A DNA stretch of 30,436 bases from an uncultured Marvinbryantia sp. (GCA_934408725.1 CAKRVB010000033.1:1-30436), one strand, 5' to 3'; positions 1 to 8,593 are shown, counted from the first letter of the stretch. A program made the numbers and translations. Notes: generated by a model from the letters alone, not told the origin.

Positions 1-740
1 GCAACTGCCTGTTTTACAGCCTCAAGTGCCTTGTCATCACCCTTGGCCTGTCCGATACCGATATGGGCAATTCCTTTATCTGTCATAACTGTCTGTACAT
101 CTGCGAAATCCAGATTGATCAGTGCCGGCAGATTAATCAGGTCTGTGATACCCTGTACTGCCTGCTGAAGCACTTCATCTGCCTTCTTCAGGGCTTCCGG
201 CATCGTCGTACGTCTGTCCACGATCTCCAGAAGCTTGTCATTCGGAATGACAATCAGTGTATCAACATTATCTTTTAACTTTTCGATACCTGCAATGGCG
301 TTATTCATACGGGTCTTTGCCTCAAAGCGGAAAGGCTTTGTTACCACACCTACGGTAAGAATGCCCATCTCTTTTGCAATCCCTGCTACGACCGGTGCTG
401 CACCTGTACCGGTTCCACCACCCATACCACAGGTAACAAACACCATGTCTGCACCCTGGATTGCTTCTTTGATCTCTTCTGCACTCTCCTCCGCTGCCTG
501 CTGGCCAACCTGAGGCTTTGCTCCGGCACCCAGTCCTTTGGTTACCTTCTCACCAATCTGAATCGTGTGAGGTGCTCTGCAAAGATCCAATGCCTGCTTA
601 TCTGTATTTATTCCGATGAATTCTACACCGGCAATTGTCTCGTCTACCATTCTGTTCACAGCATTATTACCTGCACCGCCTACGCCGATGACGATAATCT
701 TGGCAGCTGCTTCAGCTTCATTTGACATAATTTCTAACAA
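1..740 (-). CDS. ftsZ: Cell division protein FtsZ (partial, C-terminal end outside window)
   Basis: Tubulin-like GTPase that forms the cytoplasmic Z ring and recruits the septal wall machinery. The first 246 codons are present and the reading frame runs off the window at base 1. Visible motifs are the N-terminal [17 protein letters not shown] nucleotide-binding segment, the tubulin signature GGGTGTG near residue 105, and the T7-loop NLDFAD, which completes the GTPase site of the neighbouring subunit. I place the start at a TTG (740) because GGAGG lies 7 bases before it. An in-frame ATG at 728 is the alternative and would put the SD 19 bases away. It follows ftsQ directly, with no ftsA between them. 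A separate sigma-A-type promoter lies just upstream. Identity is certain; the exact start is likely but not certain. Confidence 0.97.
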   Translation of the reverse strand, partial: MLEIMSNEAEAAAKIIVIGVGGAGNNAVNRMVDETIAGVEFIGINTDKQALDLCRAPHTIQIGEKVTKGLGAGAKPQVGQQAAEESAEEIKEAIQGADMVFVTCGMGGGTGTGAAPVVAGIAKEMGILTVGVVTKPFRFEAKTRMNNAIAGIEKLKDNVDTLIVIPNDKLLEIVDRRTTMPEALKKADEVLQQAVQGITDLINLPALINLDFADVQTVMTDKGIAHIGIGQAKGDDKALEAVKQAV

Positions 741-796
741 GGTACTTCCTCCTTCTGTCCTTCTGTCCGACGACAGTATTTTCCACTATTTCTTCT

Positions 797-825
797 ATCA
801 TATAGTTTTTTTTTTCATTAATCAA
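797..825 (-). promoter_or_regulatory. Sigma-A-type promoter for ftsZ
   Basis: Read on the minus strand, TTGATT (825-820) and TATGAT (802-797) are separated by exactly 17 bases, and the spacer contains a run of ten A. Transcription would start near 790 and give a leader of about 50 bases to the ftsZ TTG codon. It lies in the 97-base gap after ftsQ. This would allow ftsZ to be expressed at a higher level than the rest of the dcw cluster. Inferred from consensus match only. Confidence 0.6.
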
Positions 826-837
826 GTATTTTTTTTA

Positions 838-1884
838 TTAATTCAGGATATAAGCTCCTGTATACGGGTCAATATATCCATATCCATCTGAAATAATCTC
901 CCCATCATCTCCCAGATACATCTGATCCATATTATTGGTGACATTTCCACTGGCATCCGTATAGGTATCGTTTCCGCTGACATCCGTAGAAAATGTTCCA
1001 CTGTCTTCGCTGTATCCGCTTTTTTCGCTTTCTTCCGTACTTTCTTCTCCATCTGCATCTGTGGAAGCTTCCTCCGCACTTTCCTCACTGGAGCCCTCTG
1101 GCTGATTGACATTCATCAGCAGTTCCTCTTCGCCCTTCTCCCCCTTCTTAAAGGTGATGGTTGTAGTTCCTGCCGTATAGTTCTCCATATGAAGCGTTCC
1201 GGATAATTCTTCCATCTGTGGCATCAGAGCCTGCAGATTAGAAAGTTTTTCTTCCATATAAGAATTATCTCCAAGCATGACTCTGTTATTCGCAAAATAT
1301 AGAATCAGCTGCTGTTTGTCATCATAATGAATCTCTTTTGGCACAATTCCATTCTGACAGAGAATCTCCTGAATCATCTGTGCCTCTGAAATAATATCAT
1401 CCAGGAAATCTTCATCTTCTACCGGGATCTTTTCTGATATCTTCGGTTCGCTGATGGCAATGCCCGAATAAGCCGGGATGCCTTCCCTTGTCTCCTGGGA
1501 AATCTCCACTACTACTCCGTCTTTATCAAAATATACCATGGAACCTGAATACATCAGATAACCCACAATACTTTTTTCATATACTTTAATCTGCACATGA
1601 TAGGGATTGATCATGGTAACATCCACTGCACTTAAAAAAGTCAGATCCTCTGCCGCATCTGGCTGGCTGTACTTCCAGGTCAGATACAGCGAATTCTCAC
1701 TTAACGAATCCGACATCACCATTTTCTGAATCTCATCCGCAGAATAATATTCATTTCCAATCACATCCACCTGCCGGATATGAAACAGGCCGAATACTAC
1801 AAACAGTCCAATCACAATGATGCTTACCAGAATCATGGACATGATGTATATTGGTTTGTTTGCTTTTTTCTTCTGTAGCTGCAT
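838..1884 (-). CDS. ftsQ: Cell division protein FtsQ/DivIB with long acidic C-terminal tail
   Basis: Bitopic divisome protein that links FtsL and the septal PBP outside the membrane. The 348 residues show a short basic cytoplasmic end (QKKKANK), one membrane segment at about 12-34, a POTRA domain at about 35-103 beginning HIRQVDVIGN, and an FtsQ-type beta domain to about 250. Residues from about 257 to the end are a Glu/Ser/Asp/Thr-rich, low-complexity tail that finishes with a Tyr/Gly-rich peptide (YGYIDPYTGAYILN). Such a tail is not part of the core fold and would be exposed outside the cell. AAGGAG lies 9 bases before the ATG. The gene sits between murA and ftsZ, as expected for the Firmicute dcw order. 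Sequence conservation in FtsQ/DivIB is low; the call rests on topology, POTRA features and position. Confidence 0.9.
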   Translation of the reverse strand: MQLQKKKANKPIYIMSMILVSIIVIGLFVVFGLFHIRQVDVIGNEYYSADEIQKMVMSDSLSENSLYLTWKYSQPDAAEDLTFLSAVDVTMINPYHVQIKVYEKSIVGYLMYSGSMVYFDKDGVVVEISQETREGIPAYSGIAISEPKISEKIPVEDEDFLDDIISEAQMIQEILCQNGIVPKEIHYDDKQQLILYFANNRVMLGDNSYMEEKLSNLQALMPQMEELSGTLHMENYTAGTTTITFKKGEKGEEELLMNVNQPEGSSEESAEEASTDADGEESTEESEKSGYSEDSGTFSTDVSGNDTYTDASGNVTNNMDQMYLGDDGEIISDGYGYIDPYTGAYILN

Positions 1885-1915
1885 CGTCTTTTACTCCTTC
1901 TTTCAGCCAGGTACC

Positions 1916-3184
1916 TTATCCACTCAATCTGCAGATCTCTCCTCCCAGCTCTCTCAGATCCTTGTCAATATGTTCGTATCCTCTTCTGATATACTCATCC
2001 GGTTCAATCTCACTGACTCCCTCTGCTGCCAGCGCAGCCAGTACAAGTGCTGCACCGCCCCGCAGTTCACGTGGCTTCAGGGTTGCTGCATTCAGTCTGC
2101 GAACGCCCCGTATATATGCTTCATTCTGACAGATCTCAATCTCTGCCCCCAGTTTTTTCAATTCCTTTGCGATTACAAATCGATCTTCAAACAGATTTTC
2201 TCTAATATAACATTCCAGCCCCGGAACGGCTGCAGCTGCTGCCATCAGCTGTGATTGAAGATCTGTAGGGAACCCCGGGTAAGGTGCTGTTTCAACCTGA
2301 AGCACCTGAGGCATAATCTTCCTGCAATCTATTGAAAGCGCCCAGCCTGTTTCTTCCTCTTTTGCAGATAACAGGACACCTGCCTGCCGCATCAGATCCA
2401 GCAGTGCCTTCATGTGATCCAGAGGAACTCTGTGCAGACAGATCTGCCCTCGGGTGGCTGCTGCCGCCAGCAGATAGGTCCCGGCTACAATCCGGTCCGG
2501 CATCAAGGTATATTCACTGTCTCTTAAACACTGCACTCCGGTTATCTGAACGATTTCTTCTTCCTGATGAATCTGCGCACCTTTTTCCTGCAGAAAACGG
2601 CACAACTCTCCAATCTCCGGTTCTCTGGCACCTGACGTTAATTCTGTTACCCCATCCGCCAATGTTGCAGCCAGTATACCATTCTCGGTAGCTCCTACGC
2701 TTGGGAATCCCATGGAAATCTGTGTTCCCTTCAGCTTCTTTCTCCTCAGTATCATCCGGTTATCCTGGCATATCACTTTTGCTCCCAATGCTCTCATCAC
2801 ATCCAGATGATAGTTCACAGGTCTCTTTCCTATGACACAGCCACCCGGAAATGGAAGAATCACTTCTCCCATTCTTCCAAGAAGACTTCCCATCAACAGC
2901 ACAGATCCACGCATTTGCGCTGTCAGCTCTGCATCCGGCTCTGTCTTGCGAATGACACTGGCATCAATATACATCGTATGATTTCTGAATTCAGTCTGAC
3001 ATCCCAGATCTTCCAGCAGCAGTCTCATACATGATACATCTGCAATATCCGGGCAGTTGTGAAGTACTGTCGTTCCTTTATGAAGTACTGCTGCTGCCAT
3101 CAACGGCAATGCTGCATTTTTTGCTCCCTGTATGGCAGTCTCTCCGACAAGCGGCTTTCCTCCGGATACCTGAATTCTGCCCAT
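1916..3184 (-). CDS. murA: UDP-N-acetylglucosamine 1-carboxyvinyltransferase (MurA)
   Basis: Catalyses the first committed step of peptidoglycan synthesis in the cytoplasm: transfer of enolpyruvate from PEP to UDP-GlcNAc. The 422-residue length is normal. The catalytic loop PGGCVIGKRP is intact with Cys116, the residue attacked by fosfomycin, and Lys22 in QGAKNAALP matches the conserved substrate-binding lysine. AGGAGG lies 6 bases before the ATG. The gene lies between ftsW and ftsQ; in many relatives murG is found at this place, but here only about 46 bases separate ftsW from murA. Firmicutes often carry two paralogues (murA/murAA and murZ/murAB), so the exact paralogue name is less sure than the enzyme. 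Confidence 0.96.
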   Translation of the reverse strand: MGRIQVSGGKPLVGETAIQGAKNAALPLMAAAVLHKGTTVLHNCPDIADVSCMRLLLEDLGCQTEFRNHTMYIDASVIRKTEPDAELTAQMRGSVLLMGSLLGRMGEVILPFPGGCVIGKRPVNYHLDVMRALGAKVICQDNRMILRRKKLKGTQISMGFPSVGATENGILAATLADGVTELTSGAREPEIGELCRFLQEKGAQIHQEEEIVQITGVQCLRDSEYTLMPDRIVAGTYLLAAAATRGQICLHRVPLDHMKALLDLMRQAGVLLSAKEEETGWALSIDCRKIMPQVLQVETAPYPGFPTDLQSQLMAAAAAVPGLECYIRENLFEDRFVIAKELKKLGAEIEICQNEAYIRGVRRLNAATLKPRELRGGAALVLAALAAEGVSEIEPDEYIRRGYEHIDKDLRELGGEICRLSG

Positions 3185-3217
3185 TCTATGCCTCCTGTAT
3201 ACGGAGTGCTATGGATT

Positions 3218-3246
3218 ATTATATGCAGTTTTAATCATTCTGCCAC
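3218..3246 (-). promoter_or_regulatory. Candidate promoter for murA-ftsQ
   Basis: A perfect -10 TATAAT (3223-3218) lies in the short gap after ftsW. A 4-of-6 match to the -35 box (GTGGCA, 3246-3241) overlaps the last codons of ftsW, at 17-base spacing. The leader to the murA ATG would be about 25-30 bases and contains its SD. The -35 is weak, so this is a tentative internal promoter. Confidence 0.35.
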
Positions 3247-4316
3247 CGGCTTACGGAAAGGGCAAGCCCCATTTCTGCCAGCAGAAACAGCGATGATGTT
3301 CCACCATAACTGATAAAGGGCAGTGTAATTCCTGTATTCGGTATGGTGTTCGTCACTACCGCCACATTTAAAATGACCTGTATGGCAATGTGTGCCATGA
3401 TTCCTGCTGCCAGAAAAGCCCCCAGTCTGTCTCTTGCGTGCGTGGCAATCACCATAAAACGCCACAGAAGAATACCAAATAAGACCAGTAATAACATCGC
3501 GCCTATCCATCCAGTCTCTTCACAGATAATGGAAAAAATCATATCATTCTGTGCTTCTGGTACAAACCCCAGCTTCTGAACCCCATTTCCCAATCCGACT
3601 CCAAACAGTCCTCCGGAGCCGATGGCATATAGTCCCTGTATCGTCTGAAACCCTTTTTCATGAGCCTCTGGATTCTTCCAGATAGCCAGGCGCTCCAGCC
3701 GATACTGTTCCATCATCAGAAATACGATGACCATTCCCGTACCAGCCAGGCCGATCCAAAGGAACTGTGCATACCCTGGTCTGGATACAAAAGCCAGTAT
3801 CACTGCAATTCCCAGGATAATGATCGCAGTACTTAAATTATTCGTTCCTACCAGCGCCACGATTGGAAGCACCAGCATGATACACCAGATCAGAGAACCC
3901 AGCCCGTTTCCTGCTTTTTCTTTTTTACTGATCAGATGGGACAGAAACAATATTACTGCCGGTTTGGCAAATTCCGAAGGCTGAAAAGACAGTGGTCCTA
4001 TGGACAGCCAGCGTCTCGAACCATTGTAGGCATCTCCCACCAGCAGTACTGCACCGGATAAAATCCAGGAACCTATATAGGCAGCCGGGGCAAATCGTGC
4101 GATCCGATGGTAGTCGATCCTGGAGATCATTGTCATCGCAGCCATTCCAAGTACCGCTGCAAACAACTGTTTTTTCAGATAATACCCCTCATCTGCAAAC
4201 CGCACCCGTCCGTTATAAGCACTGGCACTGTACAATATCAGCAGTCCCGTGATTTCCAGCACCAGGACGGCTGTCAGAAGCATGCGATCCTGCTTTCCAG
4301 CTTTTACGGCTACCAC
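3231..4316 (-). CDS. ftsW: Septal peptidoglycan glycosyltransferase FtsW (SEDS family)
   Basis: Multi-pass membrane enzyme that polymerises lipid II into glycan strands at the septum together with a class B PBP. The 361 residues contain about ten hydrophobic segments. The extracellular loop PEAQNDMIFSIICEE carries Asp258, the position of the proposed catalytic aspartate, and the C-terminal LPFISYGGTSSLF motif is typical of SEDS proteins. The start taken is a GTG at 4316, close after murD and with a poorly spaced AGGG. It gives a basic cytoplasmic N-terminus (KAGKQDR), as usual for the family. An ATG at 4283 with AGGA is possible but would remove that segment. SpoVE is a near-identical paralogue in spore formers; the location in the dcw cluster favours the FtsW role. 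Confidence 0.93.
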   Translation of the reverse strand: MVAVKAGKQDRMLLTAVLVLEITGLLILYSASAYNGRVRFADEGYYLKKQLFAAVLGMAAMTMISRIDYHRIARFAPAAYIGSWILSGAVLLVGDAYNGSRRWLSIGPLSFQPSEFAKPAVILFLSHLISKKEKAGNGLGSLIWCIMLVLPIVALVGTNNLSTAIIILGIAVILAFVSRPGYAQFLWIGLAGTGMVIVFLMMEQYRLERLAIWKNPEAHEKGFQTIQGLYAIGSGGLFGVGLGNGVQKLGFVPEAQNDMIFSIICEETGWIGAMLLLVLFGILLWRFMVIATHARDRLGAFLAAGIMAHIAIQVILNVAVVTNTIPNTGITLPFISYGGTSSLFLLAEMGLALSVSRWQND

Positions 4317-4325
4317 TTCCCTGTT

Positions 4326-5693
4326 TTAATCTTTATTTTTCAACTGATACACCAGTTCCTTGAATCTCTTTCCCCTCACTTCATAGTTCGGGAACATCCC
4401 CCAGCTTGCACATGCCGGGGAAAGCAGTACCGCATCTCCCGGGTTGGCATGTTCTGCGCAAAATGCAACAGCTTCTTCCAGTGATTCTGTCATAATCACA
4501 TGTTCGAACCCACATTTTCTTGCAGCCTCTGCGATCTTTTCTTTTGTCTGTCCCAGAAGAACCAGGTATCTTACCTTTCCATCAAAGGCATTAATCCATT
4601 CTTCATACGAAGAATTCTTATCATATCCGCCACCTATCAGCAACGTTGGCCGATCCATGGCCTGAATTCCCTTAATTGCTGCATCTGGGTTCGTTCCTTT
4701 GGAGTCATTATAATAAACGACACCATTTACTTCGGTCACATATTCAATACGGTGCTCTACCGCCTTGAACTGTACCAGTACGTAACGGATATCTTCCAGA
4801 CTGATGCCGTAGGCCAGGGCCATGGCTGTTGCTGCGCAGACATTCTCATAATTATGTCTTCCCGGCAGATTGAGTTCTTTCACACTGCAGATGGTCGTGG
4901 TACTGGAACCATCGTTGTATTCGATCATCTCTCCGTTCAGGTAAATACCCTTTTCTAATGTACGCAGGCTGCTGAAAAATATAACCTGACACTTCAGTGT
5001 TTTTCCAAATTCCCGCAAAACTTCATCTTCATAGTTCAGTACACAGGTATCTTCTTCCGTCTGATTTTTTGTAATCAATTCTTTTACCCTGATATATTCT
5101 TCCATGGTATGATGACGGTTCAGATGATCCGGTGTAATATTCAGAATGGCACTCACCTTTGGCCGGAACTGTTCAATCGTCTCCAGCTGGAAACTGCTGA
5201 TCTCAGCCACTGTAACGGAACTCTCTTTTGTCTCTTCTACGATCTGCGTATATGGGATTCCGATATTTCCCACAATAAATGCAGATTCTTTTGCATGCTG
5301 CATAATTGCCCCCAGAAGGCTGGTGGTCGTGGTCTTTCCGTTCGTTCCGGTGATCGCCAGCACATCGCCCCTGCTGCATTCATAGGCCAGTTCAATCTCA
5401 CCCCAGATCTTTAATCCAGCCTCTCTCAGGCGATTTACCAGCGGAAGATCCGTCGGTACACCGGGGCTTAACACGACCAGATCCAGGCTCCGAATCTGCT
5501 CCTCTGTCAGATCCCCTAAAAGGATCTCTGCCCTGCTTCCTTCCGGCAGCTTTGCCCGGATTACCTGTTCTTCTAATTCGGCATTTCCGTCAAATAATAC
5601 CGGATGTGCACCTTTGTTTTCCAGCAGGCCTGCTGCTGCGATTCCACTGATACCGGTGCCGAATACCAGTACATTTTTATTCTGCAAATTCAT
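4326..5693 (-). CDS. murD: UDP-N-acetylmuramoylalanine--D-glutamate ligase (MurD)
   Basis: Cytoplasmic ATP-dependent Mur ligase that adds D-glutamate to UDP-MurNAc-L-alanine. Visible motifs are an N-terminal Rossmann start (VLVFGTGISGIAAA), the P-loop GTNGKTTTT at about 116-124, TPDHLNRH, NDSKGTNPDAA and a C-terminal LLSPACASWGMF. Two ATG codons lie close together. The first (5699) abuts GGAGG with no spacing, whereas the second (5693) is 6 bases from it, so I take the second, giving 455 residues. The gene is 9 bases upstream of ftsW and follows mraY. A small hairpin lies just before its SD. Confidence 0.96.
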   Translation of the reverse strand: MNLQNKNVLVFGTGISGIAAAGLLENKGAHPVLFDGNAELEEQVIRAKLPEGSRAEILLGDLTEEQIRSLDLVVLSPGVPTDLPLVNRLREAGLKIWGEIELAYECSRGDVLAITGTNGKTTTTSLLGAIMQHAKESAFIVGNIGIPYTQIVEETKESSVTVAEISSFQLETIEQFRPKVSAILNITPDHLNRHHTMEEYIRVKELITKNQTEEDTCVLNYEDEVLREFGKTLKCQVIFFSSLRTLEKGIYLNGEMIEYNDGSSTTTICSVKELNLPGRHNYENVCAATAMALAYGISLEDIRYVLVQFKAVEHRIEYVTEVNGVVYYNDSKGTNPDAAIKGIQAMDRPTLLIGGGYDKNSSYEEWINAFDGKVRYLVLLGQTKEKIAEAARKCGFEHVIMTESLEEAVAFCAEHANPGDAVLLSPACASWGMFPNYEVRGKRFKELVYQLKNKD

Positions 5694-5708
5694 ATTCATC
5701 CTCCAAAT

Positions 5709-5724
5709 AGCTGCTGATGCAGCT
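5709..5724 (-). other. Small hairpin just upstream of the murD ribosome-binding site
   Basis: AGCTGC and GCAGCT form a perfect 6-bp stem with a 4-base loop in the mraY-murD gap, ending 4 bases before the murD GGAGG. No U-run follows on the minus strand, so it is not a terminator. It could stabilise a processed mRNA 3' end or influence murD translation. Function is not shown by the sequence. Confidence 0.4.
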
Positions 5725-5751
5725 TCTTTCCATCTTAACTAATTTTGCCTT

Positions 5752-6711
5752 TTATAATCCGTACAGACAGATCAGGCAAAGAAGTGCTGTTACAACAGTA
5801 AACAGTGCTACGATCTGCGTCTCCGACCATCCGCATAATTCAAAATGATGGTGAATCGGTGCCATCTTGAAGAAACGTTTTCCTCCGGTCTTCTTAAAAT
5901 ATGTCACCTGAATGATCACAGAAAGCACTTCAATCAGATAGATCAACCCAAATACCGGAATCAAAATCGGGATCTGCAGTACATAAGCAGTACCTGCCAC
6001 GAAACCTCCCAGTGCAAGAGAACCGGTATCTCCCATAAATACTTTGGCCGGATGGGAATTGAACATCAAAAAGCCCAGAAGCGCTCCGGTGACTGCTGCC
6101 GTAATCGGTTCAATTTCTGCATGGGTACCGATGGCTACAACTGTAAAAAATACTGCGACCATTGTCGTAACACCGGTAGCCAGTCCATCCAGTCCATCGG
6201 TGAAATTCACACCATTTACTGTACCAAGTACCACAAAATATACCAGTGGTACTGTAATCCACTTACAGTCAAAGTACATGCCATGAGTAAATGGCAGCAG
6301 CATCACCAGACAGTCTGGATCTACAACCAGTATGTACACAACAAATATGGTGGTCACAACCACCTGCAGAAGAAACTTCTGCTTTGGCAGAAGTCCATCG
6401 GATCTGCGCAGAACTACCTTCAGGTAATCATCCAGAAATCCAATGATTCCAAATCCCAGTGTCAGGAACAGAATCGGGATGATTCTCGGATATCTGCCTA
6501 CAAATAATAAAGAGGTGATCAGTACACTGATCAGTATGATCAGACCTCCCATAGTTGGTGTCCCTGCCTTTTTCAGGTGTGACTGTACCCCTTCTTCCCT
6601 CTCTGTATTTCCGATCTTCAGTTTTCTTAAAAATGGAATCACGAACGGACTCAATAATACGCTTATTGCAAAAGCAATAAGTAACGCCAGAATCACTTCT
6701 ATGCTTATCAT
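5752..6711 (-). CDS. mraY: Phospho-N-acetylmuramoyl-pentapeptide transferase (MraY)
   Basis: Integral membrane enzyme that transfers phospho-MurNAc-pentapeptide to undecaprenyl phosphate, making lipid I. The 319 residues carry the family motifs: Asp94-Asp95 in GFLDDYLK, NFTDGLDGLA (about 169-178), MGDTGSLALGG with Asp228, and the HHHFE triad at 287-291. The open frame extends 26 codons further upstream, into the end of the preceding PBP gene, but the family N-terminus and an SD (GGAGG, 8 bases away) fix the ATG at 6711. A good promoter lies in the 74-base gap before it, so mraY-murD-ftsW may be transcribed independently of the PBP genes. Confidence 0.97.
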   Translation of the reverse strand: MISIEVILALLIAFAISVLLSPFVIPFLRKLKIGNTEREEGVQSHLKKAGTPTMGGLIILISVLITSLLFVGRYPRIIPILFLTLGFGIIGFLDDYLKVVLRRSDGLLPKQKFLLQVVVTTIFVVYILVVDPDCLVMLLPFTHGMYFDCKWITVPLVYFVVLGTVNGVNFTDGLDGLATGVTTMVAVFFTVVAIGTHAEIEPITAAVTGALLGFLMFNSHPAKVFMGDTGSLALGGFVAGTAYVLQIPILIPVFGLIYLIEVLSVIIQVTYFKKTGGKRFFKMAPIHHHFELCGWSETQIVALFTVVTALLCLICLYGL

Positions 6712-6744
6712 TTTTTCTTCCTCCAAAAGACTATATATACATGA

Positions 6745-6773
6745 ATTATACGTCTTTTTATAGTATCTGGCAA
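6745..6773 (-). promoter_or_regulatory. Sigma-A-type promoter for mraY
   Basis: TTGCCA (6773-6768) and a perfect TATAAT (6750-6745) are separated by exactly 17 bases on the minus strand, in the gap after the spoVD-like gene. The start would fall near 6738, about 27 bases before the mraY ATG and just upstream of its GGAGG. Consensus match only, but close to ideal. Confidence 0.65.
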
Positions 6774-6785
6774 CCGAAAGTTGTC

Positions 6786-8534
6786 TCACTGCACTGCTGT
6801 TGTTTCTGCAGTATCCTCTACTATCTCTTTTTCTATTCCCAGGTAAGGCAGAATATTAGAAAAAATATCCCGTATCACCGGTGCAGCTATGGTGCCTCCA
6901 TAGTAAACTCCCTGGGGATTATGAATCACGCAAAGCCCCAGCACCTGAGGATCATCCGCCGGTGCAAAGCCAATAAATGAGGAAATGTACTGATTTGCAC
7001 TGCGGGGCAGCGTCTCAGAGGTTGCTGTTTTTCCACCAATTCGATAGCCTTCTATATAAGCATTTTTTCCGCTTCCTCCATCCACTACCTGTTCCAGCAC
7101 ATACCGCAGTTTCTGGGATGTTTCCCCCGACAGAATCTGTTTTCCTTCCGGATACTCCAGCTGCTGAAGCAACGCACCTTCTTTGTCCCGGACACTGACT
7201 CCCAGATGGGACGTAATACGTTTTCCCCCATTGATCAGGGAAGATACCGTGGCCGCCAATTGCACCGGTGTAATCTGAAAAGACTGCCCGAAAGCTACCG
7301 TGGCCAGCTCCACCTGCCCCATGTTTTTCGGATCATGCATAATCGTCCCGGCTTCTCCCGGCAGGTCGATCCCCGTCTTTTCCAGTAGTCCGAATTGCTT
7401 AAAATAGTGATAGTAACGTTCCACTCCCAGACGCAGTCCCACTTCGATAAAGACTGGATTGCAGGAATTCTGCGCCGCCTGAACAAAATTCTCCGATCCA
7501 TGGCCCACCACTTTGTGACAGCGGATTCTCCGGTCATCTACTATTTTATAGCCTGGACAGAAAAAGGTATCCTGGAGGGATACTACCCCCTCCTCCAGCC
7601 CCGCTGATGCTGTGATGATCTTAAACGTGGATCCCGGTTCATAAGTGTCATTGATACAGTCATTTCGCCACATCTGATTTCTGGCATCCTGTATTTCTGA
7701 TTCACTCATTCCTTCCGTAGCAGCTGGAAGGGTGAAAGGATCATTCAGATCATATTCCGGTACATTCACCATGGCCAGGATTTCTCCATTTTCTGGTTTC
7801 ATAATCAGAATCGACACGCCATCCGCCTGTTTCTTTTCCATCACCTGCAAGGCAGCCTGTGTGGCATACATCTGAATATTTACATCCAGACTGGTCTGCA
7901 GCGTGTGACCACTCTCCGGTTCCTGCCTGCGCTCTCCTGCATCTGGAAGTTCTACCCCTCTTGCATCGGTCATGGTCAGGATCTTTCCCGCTTTTCCCTG
8001 CAACACCTCATCATATGCCACTTCCAGTCCCACAATTCCCTGATTATCCCCTCCGGTAAATCCAATGACTGTCGAAGCCAGATCGCCGTAAGGATAAAAC
8101 CTTTTATAATCTTCATCCACTTTCACTCCCGCAAGCTCCATCTGACGGATCCGGTCACCGGTCTCTTTTGGCACATTGGTGCGAATCCGCTCTATGGAAC
8201 TTCGTTTTTCTACTCTGGCTCTTATTTTTTCCTCATCCATCCCCAGTTCTTCTGCCAGCACACGAATCACGTTTTCCGGGTCTGTGATCTGACTGTGTAT
8301 GACCGATATGGTACATACCGTCTGATTTGCTGCCAGCACTGTTCCATTCCGATCCCAGATTTCTCCCCTCTCAGCCTTGATGCTTCGTTCTCGTTCATGC
8401 AGATCCTGGGCCTTTTTTCCGTAATACCCGGACTTACCCAGCATCAGCCAGCCCAGTCGGATCGTCAATATCACCAAAAGCAGTGCCGAACCGGCAAATA
8501 CCAGCAAGATTTTTCTTTTATGAAAGGTATGCAT
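6786..8534 (-). CDS. SpoVD/FtsI-like class B penicillin-binding protein with KTA in place of KTG
   Basis: Peptidoglycan DD-transpeptidase anchored by one N-terminal membrane segment (about 8-32). The N-terminal dimerisation domain starts at RGEIWDRNGTVLA. The transpeptidase domain shows STFK (Ser302 nucleophile, Lys305) and SCN (357-359). The third motif reads K502-T503-A504 instead of the usual KTG. The length of 582 residues and the lack of PASTA repeats distinguish it from B. subtilis SpoVD. It is the second of two PBP genes between ftsL and mraY, the position held by spoVD in B. subtilis. There is no clear SD: the only G-rich stretch before the ATG is the end of a terminator-like hairpin. 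A role in spore cortex or in septation cannot be decided from sequence; spoVD is the closest positional name. Confidence 0.88.
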   Translation of the reverse strand: MHTFHKRKILLVFAGSALLLVILTIRLGWLMLGKSGYYGKKAQDLHERERSIKAERGEIWDRNGTVLAANQTVCTISVIHSQITDPENVIRVLAEELGMDEEKIRARVEKRSSIERIRTNVPKETGDRIRQMELAGVKVDEDYKRFYPYGDLASTVIGFTGGDNQGIVGLEVAYDEVLQGKAGKILTMTDARGVELPDAGERRQEPESGHTLQTSLDVNIQMYATQAALQVMEKKQADGVSILIMKPENGEILAMVNVPEYDLNDPFTLPAATEGMSESEIQDARNQMWRNDCINDTYEPGSTFKIITASAGLEEGVVSLQDTFFCPGYKIVDDRRIRCHKVVGHGSENFVQAAQNSCNPVFIEVGLRLGVERYYHYFKQFGLLEKTGIDLPGEAGTIMHDPKNMGQVELATVAFGQSFQITPVQLAATVSSLINGGKRITSHLGVSVRDKEGALLQQLEYPEGKQILSGETSQKLRYVLEQVVDGGSGKNAYIEGYRIGGKTATSETLPRSANQYISSFIGFAPADDPQVLGLCVIHNPQGVYYGGTIAAPVIRDIFSNILPYLGIEKEIVEDTAETTAVQ

Positions 8535-8585
8535 AAAAAATCCCCACAGTGTCCTTTCTTTTAATCTATGAAAGTCACTGTGGGG
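8535..8585 (-). terminator. Terminator-like hairpin whose U-run ends at the spoVD-like start codon
   Basis: CCCCACAGTG and CACTGTGGGG pair as a perfect 10-bp stem (8542-8551 with 8576-8585), continued inward by a 5-bp CTTTC/GAAAG stem and closed by an 11-base loop. On the minus strand the stem is followed by one A and then six T (8540-8535), directly abutting the ATG at 8534. This has the form of a Rho-independent terminator after the upstream ftsI-type gene. The 3' arm also holds the only SD-like bases (GGGG) for the next gene. It could act as attenuator, RBS mask, or both. The structure is seen; the function is inferred. Confidence 0.7.
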
Positions 8586-8593
8586 TATTCATT

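Noticed and set aside
5845..6507. Plus-strand open frame of 220 codons opposite mraY
   Set aside because: Composition (many Asn, His, Gln, Cys) is typical of the reverse complement of a membrane-protein gene; no domain seen.
7905..8564. Plus-strand open frame of 219 codons opposite the spoVD-like PBP
   Set aside because: Shadow of a well-supported gene; no SD-plus-domain support.
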